Shown in pieces: positions 58,369-64,000 of a stretch of 64,000 nt of DNA. The stretch spans positions 69,833,101 to 69,897,100 of the forward strand of contig NC_080428.1 of the NCBI RefSeq assembly GCF_029873635.1. Reading direction: 5' to 3'. This DNA comes from Malania oleifera (taxonomy: Eukaryota > Streptophyta > Magnoliopsida > Santalales > Ximeniaceae). Each line of letters opens with the position of its first letter. The first letter of the stretch is position 1. Under the pieces are notes generated by a model that did not search any database, was not told the DNA's origin, and saw nothing but the letters and a program-made list of their open reading frames with translations. Position numbers and translations under genes: made by a program.

Positions 58369-58736
58369 TAGGTTGCTAGGTTATGTAGACTTTAGTAGAC
58401 AGCGGAATACAATACAAGAGTATAGGAGTGAATTTTGAGGAAAATAGGTGATGGGTAAATTGAAATGGGGGTTAGTGATTGTTGGAGGATGAGGTGAGAA
58501 TTTAGGATTCTATCTTGCAGCCTAGAGGTAGGAGTACCGCGATTGTTTCTGTGTTTTTCCTGGGGTGACGATTTCAGGAAAACCATGGATACTATCGCTG
58601 GGTCTTGTTTTTGAGTGGTAGGACTGAATCTTAAATGGGGATTAAGGTGTGGATAGAAGAATAATTTATGAGTTATTGTAGTGTATGGGTTATGTGATAG
58701 TGATTGTATGCTAAGATTAGCTGTCTCCTTTGCAGG

Positions 58737-60084
58737 ATGGATCCGGGGAACAGTAACACGAATGCCGGAGGTGATGGAGCAGGACCTTCCAGTAGGGGTG
58801 GTGCAGATCCTGAGGCAGTGTTATGTAGCGTCACTCAGCAGGTGATGGCTAAGATGGCTAGGAGCTCGGGGGAGCAGAGCTGCACAATCGAGTAGTTCAC
58901 ATGTATGCGACCCCTATCTTTCACTGGAGGAGCGGATCCACTGGTAGTAGAGAACTGGGTTCAGGACATAGAGGACATACTGGCAGTCCTCTCATATACA
59001 GAAGAGCAAAGGGTGTTATTTGCCACATTTAAATTGACCGGGGAGGCAAAGCATTGGTGGAGGTCAGTGAGAGTACTGGAGGAGCAGAGGCTTGACCTTG
59101 TAGCGATGACGTGGAGTCGCTTCAGGGAGATTTTCTTCGAGCAGTACTTTTCCACTACAGTCAGGAGTGCGAAGACATTAGAGTTTTTGTATCTGACACA
59201 GGGGCCTATGATGGTGCAGCAGTATGCAGCGAGGTTTGTTTAGCTGTCCTGCTTCGCCCTGTATATGGTGCCAGATGAGGAGAGGAAGGCGAGAAAGTTT
59301 GAGGAGGGCTTGAGGCAGAACCCGTATGAGTAGGTGGTAGGTTTCCAAGCTCAGACCTTCTTGGAGATAGTAGTCAGAGCTGTGGTGATTAAAAGCAGCA
59401 TACAGAGAGGCGCAGTAGCCCAAAGCTAGAGGAAGAGGCCCGCGCCTTTTGACTTTCAGGCAGGGCCTAGTCGAGGGTCGTGGAGGAGATATGATACTGA
59501 AAGAGGACGATGACAGGGAGGAGGAGAGTGAGTAGTACAGGGCAGACAGATGCTCCCTCCATGTCCTAGATGTTTGAAGAGGCACCCAGGAGAGTGTCAA
59601 GCGAGAGAGGTTGTTTGCTTTCAGTGCCACTAGCCTAGGCATATCGCGAAAAACTGTCAGGCGCCACCAGCGGTAGCGGCTGCTCCTCGACCATACAGAG
59701 GAGGCTATCAGGCACCTCGAGGTGGACAGCAGAGGAATACTGCGCCGACACGAGTTTATGCACTGATGCCGGGAGATGTTGAGGCGGCAAGAGATGTGGT
59801 GATAGGTACTGTTTCAATACTGTCATTTAAAGCTACTGTTTTGTTTGATTATGGGGCGACGCATTCGTTTATCGCTTGAGATTATGTTAAATTGTGTGGG
59901 TTTGAGCGTCAGCAGTTAGAAATTAGTTTGTCTATTGCTACGCCGACTGGGGCTGTAGGGGTATGTAGAAAGGTACTCAGGGACTGTCCAATGGATATTC
60001 AAGGGAGGTCTTTGTTGGCTAATCTGGTGGTTTTAGACATGTATGGGTTTGAGGTAATCTTGGGTATGGATTGGCTAGTTGCCC
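58737..60084 (+). pseudogene. gypsy gag and protease start of F, degenerate
   Basis: ATG at 58737 (MDPGNSNTNAGGDGAGPSSR) directly after a CCTTTGCAG|G acceptor-like site. Capsid: MRPLSFTGGADPLVVENWVQ, KLTGEAKHWWRSVRVLEEQR, TWSRFREIFFEQYFSTT. Two zinc-knuckle-like blocks near 59568-59655 (CPRCLKRHPGEC and CFQCHxPRHIAKNC with a TAG at the x). Protease LFDYGATHSF near 59842 has DYGA instead of DSGA. Stops at about 58893, 59239, 59331 and 59427. The frame ends where the minus-strand LTR begins. Confidence 0.9.
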
Positions 60085-61192
60085 TGTAACGACCTACTTA
60101 ATTAATTAATTTTTTTTTACCATGATATTGAACATGCTCCGATACCAGACTGGGGTAAACCCAATCATAAATCTAAACAGCGAGAAGCATAAATCACATA
60201 GACATAACCATATGAAAATATATACATAATACAAAACCCAATACCACTCAATACTAGAGTACTACATGTTTCCCAAAATATACACATATCCCTGTTTTCC
60301 CAAAATATCCTCAACTAGTTAGGATATACAAAAATTCTCCCAAAACATACTCACTCTCTGACAAGGCACAACTGAAGCCCCTCTATCTGCGAGCCTGATA
60401 TGCTCGCCTACCTGGATCACCTAAAAAAATGATTCAACACTAAGGTGAGCCAACGCTCAGTAAGACGAAATATGCTATTACTAGTGTGTGGCAAACGAGC
60501 TACTATATCATGAAAATCTATTTTCAAATGAACATGTATAACTGAATATATAAATAAAGTATAAGTGATAAAATCCACCATCCCTGTCCCTAATGTTTAA
60601 AATGTCAGTATCGAAGAATATTATTCAAAATACTTCTAGTATAAGTAAGTATGTTCCTTGTTTTTGCAAATCTATACATATGTAATAATAACTGAAACTA
60701 TTCCCTATGGATATCTGTATGTCATGACTTACCCCCTCATGATAGGGTTGTGTGGCCCGTAGGCGGGATTTACCTTGGCTGGTCAATTAGGAATAAATCA
60801 CTATCCTCCATCGATCAATCTGCCCACCTCAACCCATATCTAAATGGGGAGCCTAACCTCTTCAAAGGCCTAGGTGATCGACCTTACCACGTATTATCTC
60901 AATAGGTGGTTGCACTCAAAAAGTAACGTAATATCTGTAGCAACGGTACCGTGCTCTGTAACTGCATAGTCGAACAGGGTTTGATACTATATAATGTATT
61001 TCTATATACAACTATCTGATTTACCATGATTATGAAATAATCGTAATAACCATGATACTGCATAAACTGTAACTGTAGTTCATACGTAGTACTGATAACT
61101 GTATAATCATAACACTGACATCTACATAATCATAGTACTGAAACCACATGATAATAATACTGATATTCGTATTATCATGGTATTGAGGTTCA
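60085..61192 (-). repeat. gypsy LTR fragment, minus strand, in the protease of F
   Basis: On the minus strand it ends GGTCGTTACA, as do the Y and B LTRs. It contains the complement of the exon 3 region (GGTGATCCAGGTAGGCGAGC and CTCGCAGATAGAGG near 60380-60425) and of the GAGCGTTGGCTCACC block near 60440-60460. It fades at about 61190, so the U3 with the palindromes is absent. The right boundary is approximate. Confidence 0.8.
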
Positions 61193-62396
61193 TGAAATTA
61201 GGGTTTTCAAAATTTCCCAATTAAACTACATGATTAGTGTTAATTTTCATTAAACTCAATTAAACATTTTCAAAAATTCCCAGCGTGTCCCTAACAGTTA
61301 TATTTTTCCCTAACTCTATAAATACCTCATCATTTATCATAATTAAGACAGGATTAGGGTTTTAGATTAGCCAAATTTCTTCGGAAATTTTATTGGGGAA
61401 AATCATTCATGTTCCCATATTTTTCATATATATTGCCAAAATCTCTTTCATATACTCATCTAGCCTTTTATTTTGAGTGAAATTAGTTTTTCATATTCAA
61501 CTTACAAGCGTAAACTCTCCCTCACTTGCATTTGATTGTGTATTGATTTTTGGAGAGTAGCTTAAGGTTTTTCCCATAATATATCACTCATAAATATTGG
61601 TTTGGGAAAAAATCTTACTTGGCTTACGATCTTGCATCCTTATTGTAAGGTGCATAAGCTTACTTTGTGCTTTGACAAAGATATGGTGCTTTACATTTGA
61701 AAAATATTATTGTGATATGTGTTTAGGGTTGTAGAGACTTGTTGACTGTTCACATTACAAGCATATTATCTTGATATTAAAAGTCTCACTCTCATGTATA
61801 CACATTGACACATATATTGGTAAGAGTTAACACATTGGTTAACAAAGTCTCACTTGAGCATTAATTCCTTATCATCTGCGAGTACATTAGTTGTATTGTG
61901 CATAGTGGTACATATTTACTTGTGTAGAAGTATTTGAATTATACGCAAAAATTGATATTCATTGATTGTATTCCAGGCATGGCCTGAGGGGGTTTGATCT
62001 AACCTGTAAGGATCTGTTGTTAGGGTCTTCTCCGCCCTACAAGGAGAGTGTGTAAAGGTTGAGGTCAGTTCAGGTAATTTAATCTGACGGTGTTAGGTGT
62101 CGCTCCACCTGTTAAGTGAGCCTTAGTAGAATCCTCTTACTTGAGAGCTTGAGGCGGGCACGTAGGCATTGTTGGCTGAACCCTAATAACATTTCTTGTG
62201 CCTACTTTTAATTTCCGCATCTAAATCTCAGTACTTGAATGTTTGCGTTTGATTGTTTTAATATTTGATTAAGTTTATGATTATATAGAAAGACCCTAGG
62301 TTTGTGTAATACTGTTGCTGGAATTTGAATTAACCTAGGAAGATAATTTTTAAATACCCAATTCACCTCCCCTCTTGGGAATATGCCAATTCCAAC
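61193..62396 (+). repeat. SIRE/Maximus-like copia LTR
   Basis: Has CTCTATAAATACC near 61313, the block GGCACGTAGGCATTG and GGCTGAACC (62157-62185), TTCTTGTGCC, and the end TTCACCTCCCCTCTTGGGAA ... CCAACA. This set is typical of SIRE-type LTRs (family recall, not a search). The expected primer site does not follow at 62397, and no target duplication was found, so the copy is solo, truncated or rearranged. The left boundary is a guess. Confidence 0.6.
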
Positions 62397-64000
62397 ATTT
62401 GTCCTTTTACGATCATATTCAGCAAAGACTCTTCCTATCCCTTGGTTCGTATCCTTGCTCCAAATTGTGATCATATTTAAAGGATACTTCCAATCACCAA
62501 ATAGCTATGTTCAAGAACCATATACTCCTAAATGCTCTTTGGTAAGATGACTTCGACATATTCACTAATACGAATATTTTTTGAATATTGTCTTACTTTC
62601 TCCAAAATACTCTTTGGAACTCAATAGTGATTTAAATTCTTAAGAGTATTTATCCCTACTAGCTTTATAAGCTCTCAAATGTTAACATCAAATTATTTAG
62701 AATTTCATCTCATTAGAACAAGTGGCAAAGGTGATTGCCTAGGTTTAAATCTAAAGGAAGTATAAATTTAAAAGTAACCTATGCACATGCAGTTTAAATC
62801 GAAAGCCATTTGAACTTGGACCTCTCACACATATTGAGATTCATAAGAAAAGAGGCAAACATTGACTTATCACCTTAACAAATATTCATCATGACTTTTT
62901 GGTCTGACAAGCCTAAAGAATTCATCGCCAAGCTTAAACCATAAAAAATCTTAAAATTCTTGGCTAATGGCATTAGGAAATTATAAGAAGGCATAAAATG
63001 ATTTAGTGCATAACTCAGGGGAAGCATTACTCTTTCATGACTATTTATATAAAATGCTCTCATGATTTTATCTTATATGCTCATATGTCTTCATTAGAAA
63101 AACACTAGATTCTTACTATTCATTATGTGTTAAATGAATATAATTTCTAATGGATAGTTTATCTTTTATATCATTTGTTGATGGAACTACTGAAATGTAT
63201 GCTTGTATTGGAACGCCAACTGCATGACAGATGTTGTATCTTGTGAATTGCATGCTAGTAGTGGCTATAGGTTCTTGCATGCCTAAACTAAATTATAAAT
63301 TGCTTGTTTGAACCTATCAAGTACAGGTTTTATGGGAAAATGTCCAATTTATTGACAACATACTGTCAAAATTTCGTAAAATTTTCCCAAAAATAAAACC
63401 TTCTGCTAAAGATGAGTATGATAAAATTAATGATAAAATATTTTTGAAAGGATGAGTGAAAACTCAAATAGATAATTAAACCCAATCCTTACATAATCAT
63501 CATATACTTAGGGGGAACTGAGATCCTGTCATACAGAGAGAGCATAAAAGACTCATATTGCATCATCTCTCCTTTTGAAATTAGGCTCTTCTGAAAAACC
63601 TTGAACATTATATCCAGCACTTAAAGTATCATGATATGATATGGACTGTTCTTGGTTTATGAGCATCATATCATGCCTTAATATCACTTTTCTTATGCAT
63701 GTGTGAATTATAGGGATAATTATACTAGTTGCAAGAATCAATCAATATCTAGTATAGTTATGATAAAATATTTAAAATATGTGCTTATACTCTTGACATA
63801 CTTAGTGAGATTAATCTTGATTAGTATGAGCAGTTCATTTCATCTAAGCTATGATTCAAATTGATAGGGGGAGCATCCAAATTTAAATATTCATCTTGTT
63901 ATGCTCACAAATATTTTTAGCTTAGATCTGTTATAAACACTTGTGGCTTGTGCTTAAATGTGATGTTTTTATTGAAAATCATAATTTGAAATATGTTGAT
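62397..64000. other. unassigned AT-rich DNA
   Basis: 1.6 kb with no frame of a known family on either strand. Two polypurine-like stretches occur, TTAGGGGGAACTG (63508) and TTGATAGGGGGAGCATCC (63860). They resemble the non-coding part between the coding region and 3' LTR of SIRE-type copia elements. That link is weak. Confidence 0.4.

Larger units (their letters stand above)
53658..60084 (+). mobile_element. Ty3/gypsy element F, 5' part (2.9 kb-type LTR)
   Basis: Starts TGTAAAAACCCCAAAAAGAG and is closely related to solo LTR E. The LTR runs 53658-58352 and is split by solo LTR G. Primer site 58356, gag from 58737, protease to about 60084. There the coding region is cut by a minus-strand LTR. 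RT onward is not in the window; it may lie beyond 64000 if the sequence after 60085 is a further nested insertion. Confidence 0.9.

Noticed and set aside
62208-62474. Minus-strand frame of 88 codons
   Set aside because: Antisense of the SIRE-like LTR end; no domain.

Overview
The window is plant nuclear DNA, almost certainly from a eudicot. It holds one host gene, a WRKY transcription factor on the minus strand (34382-49726), inside a dense nest of LTR retrotransposons. No bacterial, organellar, rRNA, tRNA or CRISPR features were seen. The species cannot be named from the sequence.

Left part (1-25.8 kb): the 3' half of a Ty1/copia element (1-3367) is followed by a stack of Ty3/gypsy chromoviruses. 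A 5'-truncated gypsy tail (3781-4995) abuts element Y (4996-24634). Element B (6220-17933) lies inside the 5' LTR of Y. Solo LTR D (7980-10107) lies inside the 5' LTR of B. LTR fragment Z (24635-25732) cuts the 3' LTR of Y. All these gypsy LTRs share an unusual plan. U3 carries an array of the palindrome TTCGTCGACGAA, then a TATA box and a (CT)n tract. After that comes a leader that looks spliced: a 97-101 nt intron, a ~65 nt exon, a ~1.1-1.4 kb intron, a 64-67 nt exon, and a third intron crossing the LTR end and the primer-binding site up to the gag ATG.

Middle part (25.8-33.2 kb): a CACTA-like terminal fragment, a LINE endonuclease remnant, and a minus-strand Tork-like copia element (26744-33192, target duplication GTCCC). 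That element lost its integrase core and reverse transcriptase and is split by a 2.9 kb solo LTR (27832-30730, target duplication ATCCT).

Host gene (34.4-49.7 kb): a WRKY group IIb gene (WRKY72/61/9-like) with four coding exons and well-formed splice sites. Its VQR intron holds a degenerate full-length copia (40378-47060, duplication TATTC). Its last exon is cut by a young copia (35069-39390, duplication GATAT) whose two 351 bp LTRs look identical. Without that insertion the exons join into a 493-codon frame. With it the protein would end after the WRKY domain plus 34 LTR-coded residues. The young element has an open 987-codon Gag-protease-integrase frame but lacks almost all of RT and RNase H.

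Right part (50-64 kb): a solo minus-strand LTR upstream of the gene (50309-52170, duplication AGATA), an LTR end with its primer site (53230-53585), and gypsy element F (53658-60084). The LTR of F is of the same 2.9 kb type as the solo LTR in the middle and is split by solo LTR G (56043-58232). Beyond F lie a minus-strand gypsy LTR fragment, a SIRE-like copia LTR and about 1.6 kb that I could not assign.
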